DNA of 64,000 bases from Hyphomicrobiales bacterium (GCA_021775755.1 JAJFHE010000050.1:186001-250000); one strand, 5' to 3'. Shown: positions 21,535-32,982, numbered from the stretch's first letter. Numbers and translations: made by a program. Notes: generated by a model not told the origin, from the sequence alone.

Positions 21535-22494
21535 ATGGCATCAGTGGAGCAAAGCCCTAACGGTACGTTTTCGCGTGCTCTGTGTGTCTGGGCTGCTCTG
21601 ATTGCCGGTTTCATCATTTCGCCGGCATTTGCCGACGATGAAAGCGACTGCAATAGGGGTGAAAGTCCCGAAGTGATGGTCGAGGCCTGTACGCGGCTAA
21701 TCGGCGGCGGTGCCGTTGAAGGCAACGGTCTTGCGGATACTTTCACCTCCCGAGCCCATGCGTACGCGCGTCTTGGAAGGTTGGAAGATTCCGAAAACGA
21801 CGTTGCTCGGGCGATAGAACTCGATCCACATAATGCAGGACGTTACGTTACCCAGGCCCGTATCCGTAATTACTTCAAACGGTACGATGCAGCTCTGGAC
21901 TCCGTCGAGCGCGCGCTGGCAATAGATCCGAAACACCGAACCGCCCTGAACACTCGTGGCGTCGCCTATCTTCGCCTAAAAGACTACCGAGCTGCGGTGG
22001 AAGCATTCACCAAATCCCTGGAGGTCGATCCGCGTTGGACGCTGGCATACAACAACCGTTGCCGGGCGCATCTCGAACTGGCGCACTACGACCTGGCTCT
22101 GCAGGATTGCAACAAATCTATCAGGATACGGCGCCAGTCTCACTCCGCGGCGACGGCCATCTACTACCGAGGCAGGATCTATTTCGAACTCGGTTTGGTT
22201 GGGTCAGCAATTATCGAATTCGACCAAGCACTAGAAATCGCAAGTGATCGTCCCCATCCGTATCAGGGGCGGGGGATGGCGTATGCGCGGCTCGGGCAGT
22301 ATGAGCAGGCGATCGCCGAGTTCGGCAAGGCGATTGAGTTGTATCCTGAAATGCACAGTGCGTTTTTTCACAGAGGCCAATCCTACTGGGTCCTCGGCGA
22401 ACTCGAACTGGCGAGACAGGATTTTGAGGCTGCGATTGCGCTCGATCCTGAAAACGATCTCTATAAAGGTGCCCTTGGGGGGCTGGATCGCTAG
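21535..22494 (+). CDS. Exported TPR-repeat protein, second of a tandem pair
   Basis: This 319-residue protein repeats the design of its upstream neighbour: a signal peptide (ALCVWAALIAGFIISPAFA, likely cut before DDES, about residue 34), a short Cys-containing segment (SDCNRGE, VEACTRL), then about six TPR units ending AAIALDPENDLYKGAL. The pair share unit order and the motifs GRGMAYARL and YxNRCxAxxEL, which points to a tandem duplication. The gap is 33 bases, so they are likely co-transcribed. A periplasmic scaffold or assembly role is an inference from TPR proteins in general. Confidence 0.8.
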   Translation: MASVEQSPNGTFSRALCVWAALIAGFIISPAFADDESDCNRGESPEVMVEACTRLIGGGAVEGNGLADTFTSRAHAYARLGRLEDSENDVARAIELDPHNAGRYVTQARIRNYFKRYDAALDSVERALAIDPKHRTALNTRGVAYLRLKDYRAAVEAFTKSLEVDPRWTLAYNNRCRAHLELAHYDLALQDCNKSIRIRRQSHSAATAIYYRGRIYFELGLVGSAIIEFDQALEIASDRPHPYQGRGMAYARLGQYEQAIAEFGKAIELYPEMHSAFFHRGQSYWVLGELELARQDFEAAIALDPENDLYKGALGGLDR

Positions 22495-22679
22495 TCCCGA
22501 CATTGCTGCGTGACCCTCGATCTGATCCGGTGTCCGGTGCGTGATGACTGGCGTCGCGTAGTCTCCGGGGTATCGAACTGGCAACGCGGCGTTGACAGGA
22601 CCCGGCCCGAACCTCCATAGCCAATGCCGGAACAGTCGCCGTGGCAATCGCGCCGCAGCATGAGTGGAGGAACAAGCAT

Positions 22680-23555
22680 TTGACCGGAGGTATCGACCAT
22701 CTCGTATTGTGCGTGCCCGATCTTGAAGAGGGCAGGCGGTTCTACGAGCGCATCGGGTTCAATATGACGCCGCTGGCGTATCATCCCTTCGGGACAGCCA
22801 ATACACTGGCTCAGGTGCAGGGGAGTTTCCTGGAGGTGCTCTCTGTGGCCGATGAAAGTCTCATTCCGCCGCATGGCGATTTCGATTTCAGCTTTGCCGC
22901 CTTTAACCGCGACTTTCTCTCCTTTGCGCCGGGATTTTCCATGCTGGTGTTTGAGTCGAAGGACGCGCGCGCGGACGAGGATCGGTTCCGCCAAGCCGGG
23001 CTCGACACTTACCGGCCCTTCGATTTCTCCCGCAAGGCGACGCTGCCCGATGGCGAAGAGGTGACGGTCGGTTTCTCGCTTGCCTTCGTGACGCACCGCG
23101 AAATGTCGCGCGCCGTGTTCTTTACCTGCGAACAGCATGCGCCGGAGCATTTCTGGAAGGCGGAGTATCAGGTTCACCCGAACACCGCGCAGACGATTGA
23201 AGAGGTCGTCATGGTGATGGCGGCGCCGACTGAGTCGATAGAGTTTTTTGTAAGTCTGTGCGGTGCGGATGCACTTGACGAAGAAAGCGGTGCGCTGATC
23301 GTCAACACGCCGCGCGGGCGCATTGTCGTGTGTACTCCGAAGGCGTTTGAAGACACTTACTCGTGCGCTTGTCCCTCGTTCCCAGAAGAAGGGCCGCGCC
23401 TTGTCGCTTTTGTGGTCGGGGTTTCGGACATAGAAACCGCGCAGCGCAAAATCCTGACATCGGGGGTGCCGAGCATTGCAAGGGGTGGCAAAGTTATCAT
23501 TTCGGGGCAGGATGCGTTTGGCACGGTTATCGTCTTCCGACAGCACTCTGCATAA
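22680..23555 (+). CDS. VOC-family (glyoxalase-like) protein
   Basis: A 291-residue protein with two vicinal-oxygen-chelate folds. The N-terminal fold opens GGIDHLVLCVPDLEEGRRFY (residues 3-22), the classic first strand and helix with a metal-ligand His, and includes FLEVLSVAD; HREMSRAVFFTCEQHAPEHFW in the middle carries further possible ligands. It resembles the Glyoxalase_3-like group found in place of true glyoxalases. TTG 22680 is chosen because GGAGG lies 9 bases ahead (22666-22670) and the next residues are the first beta strand; a GTG 13 codons earlier has no such site. Substrate unknown. Confidence 0.8.
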   Translation: MTGGIDHLVLCVPDLEEGRRFYERIGFNMTPLAYHPFGTANTLAQVQGSFLEVLSVADESLIPPHGDFDFSFAAFNRDFLSFAPGFSMLVFESKDARADEDRFRQAGLDTYRPFDFSRKATLPDGEEVTVGFSLAFVTHREMSRAVFFTCEQHAPEHFWKAEYQVHPNTAQTIEEVVMVMAAPTESIEFFVSLCGADALDEESGALIVNTPRGRIVVCTPKAFEDTYSCACPSFPEEGPRLVAFVVGVSDIETAQRKILTSGVPSIARGGKVIISGQDAFGTVIVFRQHSA

Positions 23556-23598
23556 CCCCAATTCTTTCTCACTTAAATTCCCGCGAAAGCCATCAGCC

Positions 23599-24027
23599 AT
23601 GAGTGAACCCCAGCAGACCGGACTGGAATATCTGCGCAGTTTTGTCGACAGCAATGCCGCGCCCTTCGGCAAGCTTCTCGGCTTTCATCTGGCGGAAGTC
23701 GAGTTTGGCCGTGTCGTCTTTGAAGGCAAGCCGGACGAGACCCATTACAATCCGCACGGCATCGTACATGGAGGTTACGCGGCATCGATGCTCGACAGTG
23801 CGCTTGGATGCTGCGTGCAGACGACGCTGCCGGCGGGGCAGACCTATACGACGATAGAACTGAAGATCAATTATGTGCGGGCCATGACCGCCGAAACCGG
23901 TCTGGTACGGGCGACGGCGACGTCGATCCACACCGGTCGGCGCATGGCAACGTCCGAAGGCCGGCTTGTCGACCCAAACGGCAAGCTCATTGCACACGGC
24001 TCGACAACCTGCATGATCCTCAGTTGA
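23599..24027 (+). CDS. PaaI-type hotdog-fold thioesterase
   Basis: A 142-residue single hotdog domain. Its core NPHGIVHGGYAASMLDSALG (about 50-69) has the HGG turn and the Asp that activates water in PaaI-family acyl-CoA thioesterases, followed by TTIELKINYVR and the exit strand GRRMATSEGRLVD. The acyl group it acts on is unknown. The ATG at 23599 follows the end of the VOC gene by 43 bases and precedes the ureohydrolase gene by 12, so the three may form one transcript. Confidence 0.88.
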   Translation: MSEPQQTGLEYLRSFVDSNAAPFGKLLGFHLAEVEFGRVVFEGKPDETHYNPHGIVHGGYAASMLDSALGCCVQTTLPAGQTYTTIELKINYVRAMTAETGLVRATATSIHTGRRMATSEGRLVDPNGKLIAHGSTTCMILS

Positions 24028-24039
24028 GGGAGAGCCGCC

Positions 24040-24972
24040 ATGAATAAAGAACTGTTTTTGCCGGTACGCGGGTTTCTCGATCTGCCGAACAGTCTCGATC
24101 TGAGTGCGGCGGGCGCTGCCGTCGTCGGCATACCGTTCGACATGGGAGTGTCGAATGTGCGGGTCGGATCGCGCCACGGTCCATCCTCGATCCGCGAGCA
24201 TTGCGGGATCCTCGACCGCTACGATCCGCATGAGCCGGAGCGCGATCCTTATGCGCAGCTCGGCGTCGTGGACTGCGGCGACATCGACGTGCAGCCGGGC
24301 AAGTTCGATGTGTCCTGCGACATCATTGAAGAAGCCGTAGGCGGTATGCTCGAAGCGGATACGGTGCCGGTCGCGTGGGGCGGAGACGGATCGATCTCGT
24401 TGCCAATATCCCGCGCGCTGGCAAAGCACCACGACGGCCTCGTGCTTTTGCATTTCGACGCCCATACCGACACCTATCCGGCGCCTGAACAGGGACTGCA
24501 CACGACCGGCACCACTTTCACCTATGCGGCCGAAGAACAGCGCTACGATGTTGAGCGCAGCTTTCACATCGGGCCGCGCGGGCCGAACTCCTATGCCGGC
24601 ATCTTCGAACATACACGCGCTCAGGGTTACCGGTTGATACCGGACCGCGACATGCGTGCCCGCGGTCTTGACGACGTGCTGGCGGAGGTGCGGGACGTCG
24701 TGGGCTCAAGCCCGGTTTATCTGTGCTGGGATATGGATTTCTTCGATCCCTCCTGCGCACCGGGCGTCTGCAACCCGGTCTGGGGCGGTATTTCGGCACG
24801 AGAGGGTTTCGATATCATTGCCGGGCTTGGCGGATTGAACATTGTCTGCGTCGACATCAACACGGTTTCACCGCCCCATGACGCGGCCGGCATGACGGCG
24901 CTGCTCGCCGGTGCCATGACGGTGGAGTGCTTCTACCGGATTGCGCGAAATAAAGCGCCTAACGCGGGCTGA
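24040..24972 (+). CDS. Agmatinase/arginase-family ureohydrolase with altered metal site
   Basis: This 310-residue protein belongs to the ureohydrolase superfamily (arginase, agmatinase, guanidinobutyrase), which uses a two-manganese centre to hydrolyse guanidino compounds. Most ligands are present: DAHTD (Asp140, His142, Asp144) and WDMDFFDP (Asp231, Asp233). But the first motif, normally GGDHS, reads WGGDGS: Gly117 replaces the histidine that binds the first metal. The usual Glu in the D-x-x-E-V-x-PP segment is Thr275 (VDINTVSPPHD). The fold is surely this family; the activity may be lost, changed or use one metal. It overlaps the convergent downstream gene by 14 bases. Confidence 0.85.
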   Translation: MNKELFLPVRGFLDLPNSLDLSAAGAAVVGIPFDMGVSNVRVGSRHGPSSIREHCGILDRYDPHEPERDPYAQLGVVDCGDIDVQPGKFDVSCDIIEEAVGGMLEADTVPVAWGGDGSISLPISRALAKHHDGLVLLHFDAHTDTYPAPEQGLHTTGTTFTYAAEEQRYDVERSFHIGPRGPNSYAGIFEHTRAQGYRLIPDRDMRARGLDDVLAEVRDVVGSSPVYLCWDMDFFDPSCAPGVCNPVWGGISAREGFDIIAGLGGLNIVCVDINTVSPPHDAAGMTALLAGAMTVECFYRIARNKAPNAG

Positions 24973-25942
24973 TCAGCGTTCCCGTCTCGGTATCCCAGCG
25001 CCACAGATTGTCGTTCGTGACATGCGTACCGCCGAGCCAGAGATCTATTTCGTTCAGTGTGGCATGGTCGGCGCGGCCTGACAGCACGTTGTTGCCGGCT
25101 TCCGTCAGTTCGAGCGGGGCCACGAGATAGGATTTCATGGCCGTCTCATAAAAGCGGCCGGGGAGGCCCCTGAGAAGCGGTTGCCCGGCAAAGGCTAGGC
25201 CGTCGAGGAGATGCCAGAGCACGCTGTCGCCCATGAACCGGGCGTCTTCCTGCGCGCTTACGGCACGGAACAGATCCACCGGCGTTGCGACACCGCGTTC
25301 CTTGAGCGCCGCCAGGACGGCGTGTTCCGTGCGAGAGAGACCGGTTGTTGCATCGGGCAGTTCTTCGAGCATCCGGTTCAGGGCATGGCTAAGATGGGGC
25401 AGGGCCAAAATGCCAGATGATGCGAGCGCCGCCAGGGCTTCGGGCGTTTCCGACCGGAATGCCGCCCAGGCCTGCGATGCGGTTTCTAGCGTTTCACCCG
25501 TTAACGGCTGCGCCCTTTCGCGAAGGGACAAAATTGTCTTCGGCGTGAAGTCACTCAGATAGGTATCTCCCTGCACCAGCGACAGCCGGATAACCAGGTC
25601 GCCCCGAGCGCTGAAATAATCAAGCGCCTGAATCAGTTGCAGTTGATCGTAGAGATCGTGCTCGAACCATAATTCTATCTGCTCGAACGCATCGGCGCGT
25701 GCCAGAAGCCCGTCGCGCTCTGCAAAGGAGGCTTCCGCTTCTTCCGGGTCCGCGAAACCGTTTTCGGCGAGCCAGTGGGCGCGCGCCATGGAAAGCGTTT
25801 CATGCGATGACGTCAGCGGTACGGGTCCGATGTGCAGAACATCGCGCCACGCAAGATGGGCGGCAGGAGAACCGGCTGCATCCAGAAGCTCTACGGTGCT
25901 GTCACCGTTGGTGATGATGAGTGTCTGGTGGTCGGGGGACAC
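24959..25942 (-). CDS. DUF1835-type domain protein
   Basis: A 327-residue cytoplasmic protein beginning with a short strand LIITNGDSTVELLDAAG followed by WRDVLHIGPVP, which fits the DUF1835 family of uncharacterised proteins; the C-terminal part contains a winged-helix-like stretch (SRTEHAVLAALKERGVATPVDLFRAV) and ends GTHVTNDNLWRWD as in DUF3658-like tails. The start is uncertain: GTG 25942 lies 4 bases after the queF stop and just before the first strand; the frame is open further up but overlaps queF. No biochemical role is known for the family. Confidence 0.7.
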   Translation of the reverse strand: MSPDHQTLIITNGDSTVELLDAAGSPAAHLAWRDVLHIGPVPLTSSHETLSMARAHWLAENGFADPEEAEASFAERDGLLARADAFEQIELWFEHDLYDQLQLIQALDYFSARGDLVIRLSLVQGDTYLSDFTPKTILSLRERAQPLTGETLETASQAWAAFRSETPEALAALASSGILALPHLSHALNRMLEELPDATTGLSRTEHAVLAALKERGVATPVDLFRAVSAQEDARFMGDSVLWHLLDGLAFAGQPLLRGLPGRFYETAMKSYLVAPLELTEAGNNVLSGRADHATLNEIDLWLGGTHVTNDNLWRWDTETGTLISPR

Positions 25943-25946
25943 CGGA

Positions 25947-26417
25947 TCAGCCGCGGCCGCGGTAGGACGGCACGCCCGTGTCGGGCAGCCAGAGACTGGA
26001 GGGCGGCGCGCCGGTCTGCCAGAAAACATCGATCGGCATACCGCCGCGCGGATACCAGTAACCCGCGATACGCAGCCACACAGGTTCAAGCTCCGTGGTG
26101 AGCCGCTTGCCGATATCGATAGTGCAGCCTTCGTGAAAGGCGCCGTGATTGCGAAAGGATGTGAAATAGAGCTTCAGCGACTTTGATTCCACAAGCCATG
26201 CTCCCGGCACATAGTCGATCACAAGATGCGCAAAGTCGGGTTGACCGGTGACCGGGCAAAGCGATGTGAACTCCGGGCATGTGAAGCGCGCGACATAGTG
26301 CGTATCGGGATGCGGATTGGGCACACGCTCCAGTGCCGCTTCGTCCGGCGATGCGGGGATGGACGCATCCTGACCCAGTTGTGTCAGATGATTGGTGTCG
26401 CTGCTCATCGTCTGCAT
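25947..26417 (-). CDS. queF: NADPH-dependent 7-cyano-7-deazaguanine reductase
   Basis: QueF reduces preQ0 to preQ1 in queuosine synthesis. The 156-residue protein is the short, single-domain type. It shows [19 protein letters not shown] (around residues 45-63, with the nucleophilic Cys), the QueF motif [16 protein letters not shown] for NADPH, and [12 protein letters not shown] 26417 or ATG 26408 could be used; nothing separates them. No preQ1 riboswitch was recognised upstream. The other queuosine genes are not in the window. Confidence 0.95.
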   Translation of the reverse strand: MQTMSSDTNHLTQLGQDASIPASPDEAALERVPNPHPDTHYVARFTCPEFTSLCPVTGQPDFAHLVIDYVPGAWLVESKSLKLYFTSFRNHGAFHEGCTIDIGKRLTTELEPVWLRIAGYWYPRGGMPIDVFWQTGAPPSSLWLPDTGVPSYRGRG

Positions 26418-26421
26418 CTAG

Positions 26422-27846
<1,425 letters not shown>

Positions 27847-27929
27847 CCGGCAAACGGCGCGACTAATCAAATCTTTACCCGCGCGCGGCTTAATGGGCGG
27901 GTCGACAACAGGTTGCGATCTCTTCGCCA

Positions 27930-28250
27930 ATGTACTTCCTGCGCCGAATTCCAAGGCCGCTCTCTCTTACGGTCGCCATGCTCGTTGCGCTTGGCTATTT
28001 TCTGTTCCATGCAGAGCACGGGTCGTACGGTCACCGCGCGTCCATTTATGTACGTGCGGAGGTGAATTCTCTTGAGGCGGAACTTGCCGGACTGAAGAAC
28101 GAACGCGACCGTCTGGAGCATGCGGTTTCGCTCATGCGGCCGGAGAGCCTTGATCCGGATTTGCTTGAAGAACTGGTGCGCGCAGACCTCGGTTATGTTT
28201 CAGAAACCGAGCTTGTGCTGTTCAACGATATTCCGCCTTCAGTTCAATAA
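27930..28250 (+). CDS. ftsB: Septum formation initiator, FtsB/DivIC family
   Basis: FtsB-type proteins bridge early and late parts of the division machinery. This 106-residue protein has a short cytoplasmic start, one membrane helix (about 11-27, LSLTVAMLVALGYFLF), then a coiled coil (about 45-70: VNSLEAELAGLKNERDRLEH) and the conserved ARADLGY-like segment EELVRADLGYVSETELVLF. Position between eno and pdhA supports the call. The symbol follows the usual annotation of this locus; DivIC-family protein is the safer name. Confidence 0.88.
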   Translation: MYFLRRIPRPLSLTVAMLVALGYFLFHAEHGSYGHRASIYVRAEVNSLEAELAGLKNERDRLEHAVSLMRPESLDPDLLEELVRADLGYVSETELVLFNDIPPSVQ

Positions 28251-28399
28251 GTGTGACATAACTGCATTCAAGTTAATCACTGTAATTCCTCATTAATTCA
28301 ATTGGTTATCTCGTGTTTTTGCGAAAGATCCGCGCTGGTGTTGCACCGGCCAATCCTTTATGGTGGAACCAGTTCAGGAGCCACTTGGGGAAAAATTGC

Positions 28400-29452
28400 A
28401 TGGCGGCCGACAAAAAGCCTGCGGCAACAAAAGCCGCGGAGAGGTCCAGGAAGTCGAAGCGGGCGGCGCCCGAAAAATCCATAGAATTCACGCCGGAACA
28501 GGAACTGGCCGCCTACAAGGAAATGCTGTTGATCCGCCGTTTTGAGGAAAAAGCGGGTCAGATGTACGGCATGGGTATGATCGGCGGGTTCTGCCACCTT
28601 TATATCGGACAGGAAGCGGTCGTCATCGGCCTGCAGATGGCAATCGGCGAGGGTGATCAACTGATCACTTCGTACCGTGACCACGGCCACATGCTGGCGG
28701 CGGGCATGGAACCGCGCGGCGTCATGGCGGAGCTGACCGGGCGGCGAAACGGCTATTCGCGCGGCAAGGGCGGCTCGATGCACATGTTCAGCCGGGAAAA
28801 GAACTTCTATGGCGGCCACGGGATCGTGGCTGCACAGGTTCCGCTGGGAACGGGGCTTGCCTTTTCCAACAAATACAATGGTACGGACAGGGTCTCCCTT
28901 ACGTTTTTCGGCGAGGGCGCGACAAACCAGGGTCAGGTCTATGAGAGCTTCAACATCGCCTCTTTGTGGAAGCTGCCCGTGGTCTATGTGATCGAGAACA
29001 ACCGTTACGCCATGGGCACGGCGGTAACGCGCGCGGCGGCAAAATCGGAAGAACTTTACAACAGAGGGTCGGTTTACGGCATTCCCGGCGAACAGGTCGA
29101 CGGCATGGATGTGCGCGCGGTCAAGGCCGCCGGCGACAAGGCGGTTGCCCACTGCCGTGCCGGTAACGGCCCGATGATCCTTGAAATGATGACCTACCGC
29201 TATCGCGGCCATTCCATGTCGGATCCGGCGAAATACCGTACCAAGGAAGAGGTTCAGAAAATGCGGCAGGAGCATGATCCGATCGAACAGGTGCGGGCGC
29301 GCCTCATCGGATCGAATGCGGCTTCGGAAGACGAGCTCAAGGGCATCGACAAGGACATCCGCGCCGTTGTCGCCGAAGCGGCGGAGTATGCGCAAAACGA
29401 TCCGGAGCCGGATGCGTCGGAACTTTGGACCGACATTCTGGTGGATGCGTAG
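28400..29452 (+). CDS. pdhA: Pyruvate dehydrogenase E1 alpha subunit
   Basis: With PdhB this forms the E1 component that decarboxylates pyruvate onto thiamine diphosphate and passes the acetyl group to lipoyl-E2. The 350-residue protein starts with a basic leader ([20 protein letters not shown]), then [26 protein letters not shown] and the TPP motif [19 protein letters not shown] ... [10 protein letters not shown]; the phosphorylation-loop region [15 protein letters not shown] is intact. GGGGA lies about 10 bases before ATG 28400. A 149-base gap after ftsB probably holds the pdh promoter. Confidence 0.97.
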   Translation: MAADKKPAATKAAERSRKSKRAAPEKSIEFTPEQELAAYKEMLLIRRFEEKAGQMYGMGMIGGFCHLYIGQEAVVIGLQMAIGEGDQLITSYRDHGHMLAAGMEPRGVMAELTGRRNGYSRGKGGSMHMFSREKNFYGGHGIVAAQVPLGTGLAFSNKYNGTDRVSLTFFGEGATNQGQVYESFNIASLWKLPVVYVIENNRYAMGTAVTRAAAKSEELYNRGSVYGIPGEQVDGMDVRAVKAAGDKAVAHCRAGNGPMILEMMTYRYRGHSMSDPAKYRTKEEVQKMRQEHDPIEQVRARLIGSNAASEDELKGIDKDIRAVVAEAAEYAQNDPEPDASELWTDILVDA

Positions 29453-29463
29453 GGGGGACGGAC

Positions 29464-30879
29464 ATGCCTATTGAAATTCTCATGCCCGCCCTGTCGCCGA
29501 CGATGGAAGAGGGCACCTTGGCAAAGTGGCTCGTCAAGGAGGGCGACGAAGTCACCTCCGGCGATGTGATTGCTGAAATCGAAACCGACAAGGCGACGAT
29601 GGAAGTCGAAGCGGTCGAAGAAGGCCGCATCGGCAAGATCCTCATCGGCGAAGGCACCGAGGGTGTCAAAGTCAACGTACCGATCGCCGTGCTGCTTGAA
29701 GATGGCGAGGATGCGGCGGCAATTACAACAAGCGCTGCTCCCGCGCCCGGTCAGGAGTCGAGCGGCGGCGGTGCACCCGAAGCCGCGCCGGTTGAGCCCG
29801 CGCCGGCTGCCGCGCCTGCGCCAACCGCTACGCCAGCGCCGCAACCTGTGGCATCGGTCCCGGCAGCCGATACGGAAATCCCCGCCGGCACCGAAATCGT
29901 GTCGATGACCGTGCGTGAGGCGTTGCGCGATGCAATGGCTGAAGAAATGCGCAGTGACGATGCGGTCTTCGTCATGGGCGAGGAGGTGGCTGAGTATCAG
30001 GGCGCCTACAAGGTTACGCAGGGGTTGTTGGACGAGTTCGGCGGCCGGCGCGTTATCGATACACCGATTACCGAGCACGGATTTACCGGTGTCGGGGTCG
30101 GCGCCGCTTTCGGCAAGCTGAAGCCCATTGTCGAGTTTATGACGTTCAATTTCGCCATGCAGGCGATCGATCACATCATAAACTCTGCTGCAAAGACACT
30201 CTATATGTCCGGCGGCCAGATGGGCTGTTCGATCGTATTCCGAGGACCGAATGGTGCGGCCTCGCGCGTCGGCGCGCAGCACAGTCAGGACTACTCCGCG
30301 TGGTATTCAGCCGTTCCGGGGCTCAAGGTGATCGCGCCTCATACGGCAGCGGATGCCAAGGGCCTCCTGAAGTCGGCAATTCGCGATCCGAATCCGGTCA
30401 TTTTTCTGGAAAACGAAATTCTCTATGGGCAGACGTTCGATGTGCCCGTGCTCGATGACTGGACCGTGCCTATCGGCAAGGCAAAGATTGTGCGTGAGGG
30501 TTCGGATGTGACGCTGGTGTCGTTCTCACACGGCATGAGCTACGCCCTCGACGCCGCCGATCAACTCGCCCAGGAGGGTATCTCGGCGGAAGTCATCGAT
30601 CTCAGAACGCTTCGGCCGATGGACACAGATACCATCCTCGCGTCGGTGCGCAAAACCAACCGGATCGTCACCGTCGAAGAGGGTTGGCCGACTTGCGGCA
30701 TCGGTTCGGAGATTGCCGCCGTTGTGGTGGCGCAGGCTTTCGATCATCTCGATGCGCCACCGACCCGGGTTTCCGGCAAAGACGTGCCGATGCCCTATGC
30801 GGCGAACCTTGAAAAACTGGCATTGCCGTCCGTGCAGGATGTTGTCGATGCCGCCAAATCTGTCTGCTACGCGGGCTGA
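29464..30879 (+). CDS. pdhB: Pyruvate dehydrogenase E1 beta subunit with N-terminal lipoyl domain
   Basis: The E1 beta subunit (471 residues) carries its own lipoyl domain at residues 1-78, with the lipoylated lysine in [12 protein letters not shown] (about residue 43), then an Ala-Pro linker (about 90-140) and the transketolase-like catalytic part from about 150 ([16 protein letters not shown] ... [28 protein letters not shown]-like, [14 protein letters not shown]). A lipoyl domain on E1 beta is typical of alphaproteobacteria. GGGGGA precedes ATG 29464, and the start is 11 bases after pdhA. Confidence 0.97.
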   Translation: MPIEILMPALSPTMEEGTLAKWLVKEGDEVTSGDVIAEIETDKATMEVEAVEEGRIGKILIGEGTEGVKVNVPIAVLLEDGEDAAAITTSAAPAPGQESSGGGAPEAAPVEPAPAAAPAPTATPAPQPVASVPAADTEIPAGTEIVSMTVREALRDAMAEEMRSDDAVFVMGEEVAEYQGAYKVTQGLLDEFGGRRVIDTPITEHGFTGVGVGAAFGKLKPIVEFMTFNFAMQAIDHIINSAAKTLYMSGGQMGCSIVFRGPNGAASRVGAQHSQDYSAWYSAVPGLKVIAPHTAADAKGLLKSAIRDPNPVIFLENEILYGQTFDVPVLDDWTVPIGKAKIVREGSDVTLVSFSHGMSYALDAADQLAQEGISAEVIDLRTLRPMDTDTILASVRKTNRIVTVEEGWPTCGIGSEIAAVVVAQAFDHLDAPPTRVSGKDVPMPYAANLEKLALPSVQDVVDAAKSVCYAG

Positions 30880-30905
30880 ACCCCGCGCGCCCTCCGGAGA
30901 GCCTT

Positions 30906-32258
30906 ATGCCGACACCCATCCTTATGCCCGCGCTGTCGCCCACCATGGAAGCGGGCACTCTCGCAAAATGGCACGTCAAGGAAGGCGACAACGTCACATC
31001 CGGCGACGTTATCGCGGAGATTGAAACCGACAAGGCCACCATGGAGGTGGAAGCGGTCGATGAAGGTACGATCGGCAAAATCGTCGTTGGAGAAGGGGCC
31101 GAAGACGTTAAGGTGAACGCGCTAATCGCGGTTTTGCTGGAGGAGGGCGAAGACGCTTCTTTGATCGACGCCACGGCCCTGGGCGGTGCGCCTGCGCCCG
31201 CCGCGACTGCCGCCCCAACGTCGCCGTCTTCCGTGGCGGAGCCTGCGGCTCAGGCAGCGCCCGCTGCACCCGCGCCACAAACAGCGCCTGCTGCCGCACA
31301 AGTGCCGCCAGCAAGTGGCGAGCGTGTCTTTGCAAGTCCGCTGGCGCGACGGTTGGCACAACAAAACAGTATCGACCTGGGGCTGCTGGCCGGGACCGGG
31401 CCGCACGGCCGTGTCGTGAAACGAGACATTGAACAGGCACTGACGGATGGCGTTCCGCAAAAGACGGTGACGCCTCAACAACAGGCCGGGGCAGGCGCTC
31501 CCGCGCTTGCGGCGGGTCCGGGCACGTCCGAAGTTCTGGCGCTCTATGAAGAGGGTACTTACGATGTCGTCCCACATGACGGGATGCGCAAAATCGTTGC
31601 CGCGCGGCTGCAGGAATCCAAGCAGACTATTCCACATTTCTATCTCGCGCTCGATTGCGAACTCGACACATTGCTGGCTATGCGCAAGAGCTTCAACGAA
31701 CGCGCGCCGAAGGATGGCGACGGCAAGCCGGAATTCAAGCTCTCCGTCAACGACTTCGTCATCAAGGCGCTTGCCGTCGCATTGCAGCGTGTTCCGGATG
31801 CCAATGTGACCTGGACCGATCAGGGCATGCTCAAGCACACCCGCAGCGATGTCGGCGTTGCGGTGGCGGTGGAAGGCGGTCTCTTTACGCCGGTAATCCG
31901 GCAGGCGGAGGCAAAGGGACTTGCCGCGATTTCGAACGAGATGAAAGACCTTGCGGGCCGCGCGCGTAAACGGCGTCTGGCGCCGCATGAGTATCAGGGT
32001 GGAACGTCTGCGGTTTCAAACCTCGGCATGTTCGGCATCACTGAATTTTCCGCCGTCATTAATCCGCCGCACGCGACGATCCTTGCCGTCGGTGCGGGGC
32101 AGCGCCGGGCTGTCGTCAAGGGCGACGAGATCGTGGCCCGAACCGTCATGACTGTGACGCTCTCGTGCGATCACAGAGCGGTTGACGGTGCCCTCGGTGC
32201 GGAGCTTCTGGGAGCATTCAAGGATTGCATAGAAGAACCCGGCATGATGCTGGTGTAG
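30906..32258 (+). CDS. pdhC: Pyruvate dehydrogenase E2, dihydrolipoamide acetyltransferase
   Basis: E2 forms the core of the complex and transfers acetyl to CoA. The 450-residue protein has one lipoyl domain (1-78, lysine in [12 protein letters not shown]), a long Ala-Pro linker (about 95-140), the peripheral subunit-binding domain ([20 protein letters not shown], about 142-178) and the catalytic domain from about 215, ending with the active-site DHRAVDG (about residue 422). It starts 26 bases after pdhB. The lipoyl domain is nearly the same as that of PdhB, showing an internal duplication within the operon. Confidence 0.97.
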   Translation: MPTPILMPALSPTMEAGTLAKWHVKEGDNVTSGDVIAEIETDKATMEVEAVDEGTIGKIVVGEGAEDVKVNALIAVLLEEGEDASLIDATALGGAPAPAATAAPTSPSSVAEPAAQAAPAAPAPQTAPAAAQVPPASGERVFASPLARRLAQQNSIDLGLLAGTGPHGRVVKRDIEQALTDGVPQKTVTPQQQAGAGAPALAAGPGTSEVLALYEEGTYDVVPHDGMRKIVAARLQESKQTIPHFYLALDCELDTLLAMRKSFNERAPKDGDGKPEFKLSVNDFVIKALAVALQRVPDANVTWTDQGMLKHTRSDVGVAVAVEGGLFTPVIRQAEAKGLAAISNEMKDLAGRARKRRLAPHEYQGGTSAVSNLGMFGITEFSAVINPPHATILAVGAGQRRAVVKGDEIVARTVMTVTLSCDHRAVDGALGAELLGAFKDCIEEPGMMLV

Positions 32259-32317
32259 GCGGTCGGCATCAGGGGGCACTAGAGGGAATTCGCGCAAGAG
32301 TTTGGTCGGGTTGCGTC

Positions 32318-32956
32318 ATGAAAACGGTACTTGCTTTTGGAGACTCTCTCACCTGGGGCGCGGTTCCCGGCACACAGGAGCGTCATGAGTTCGATGTTCG
32401 CTGGCCGAATGTCCTTGAAGAAGCGCTCAAGGGAAAAATCCGCGTCGTTGAAAATGGCGTAAACGGACGAACCACGACGCGCGACGATCCGTTTGCGTCG
32501 TACCGCAATGGCGCAGAGGCGCTGCCCTATCTTCTCGAAGCGCATTCGCCCCTCGATCTTGTGATCATCATGCTCGGAACCAACGATCTCAATTACTGCT
32601 ATGGCGGTCGGGCCTTTGAGGCAATGATCGGAATGGACCGTCTGGTGGAGATTGTTCAACACCATACCTATCCGCGCGCCACCGCTGCCCCGAAGGTGCT
32701 GCTGGTGGCGCCACCGCATTTGCGCGCGCCGCGCAGCGACCCCGACTATGTGGAGTATTTCGGCGGCGCCATCGATGAGTCGAAGCTTCTCGCCGGGCTC
32801 TATGAACGGGTGGCGCAGGAGCGCGGTTGTGCCGTCATGAACGCCGCCAAAATTTCCAAGGTCAGCCCGATCGACGGCTGCCATCTGAACGAAAAGAACA
32901 CGCGCGCGATCGGCACCAGCCTCGGACCGATCGTACAGGATCTGCTTGATTTGTGA
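32318..32956 (+). CDS. SGNH/GDSL-family hydrolase
   Basis: A 212-residue cytoplasmic esterase of the SGNH type. The catalytic blocks are plain: Ser in LAFGDSLTWG (about residue 9), Gly and Asn in NGVNGRTT and LGTNDLNY, and the Asp-His pair in IDGCHLNEKN (about 188-193). It resembles arylesterase-like members without a signal peptide. It lies between pdhC and lpd in the same direction; such an insertion is common in related genomes and its link to pyruvate dehydrogenase is unclear. Substrate unknown. Confidence 0.9.
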   Translation: MKTVLAFGDSLTWGAVPGTQERHEFDVRWPNVLEEALKGKIRVVENGVNGRTTTRDDPFASYRNGAEALPYLLEAHSPLDLVIIMLGTNDLNYCYGGRAFEAMIGMDRLVEIVQHHTYPRATAAPKVLLVAPPHLRAPRSDPDYVEYFGGAIDESKLLAGLYERVAQERGCAVMNAAKISKVSPIDGCHLNEKNTRAIGTSLGPIVQDLLDL

Positions 32957-32982
32957 GGCTGTGGCCGGAAGGAAATGAACCC

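Noticed and set aside
22491-23672. Long open frame antisense to the VOC gene (393 codons), and similar long antisense frames over pdhA (28358-29395) and over tatD-metG (59027-60283).
   Set aside because: They mirror strongly supported genes, have no recognisable domains or start signals, and arise from the G+C-rich third codon positions of the real genes.
29464-31152. Near-identical lipoyl domains of pdhB and pdhC as a recent repeat or assembly artefact.
   Set aside because: A lipoyl domain on E1 beta is normal in alphaproteobacteria; the two copies differ at several residues.
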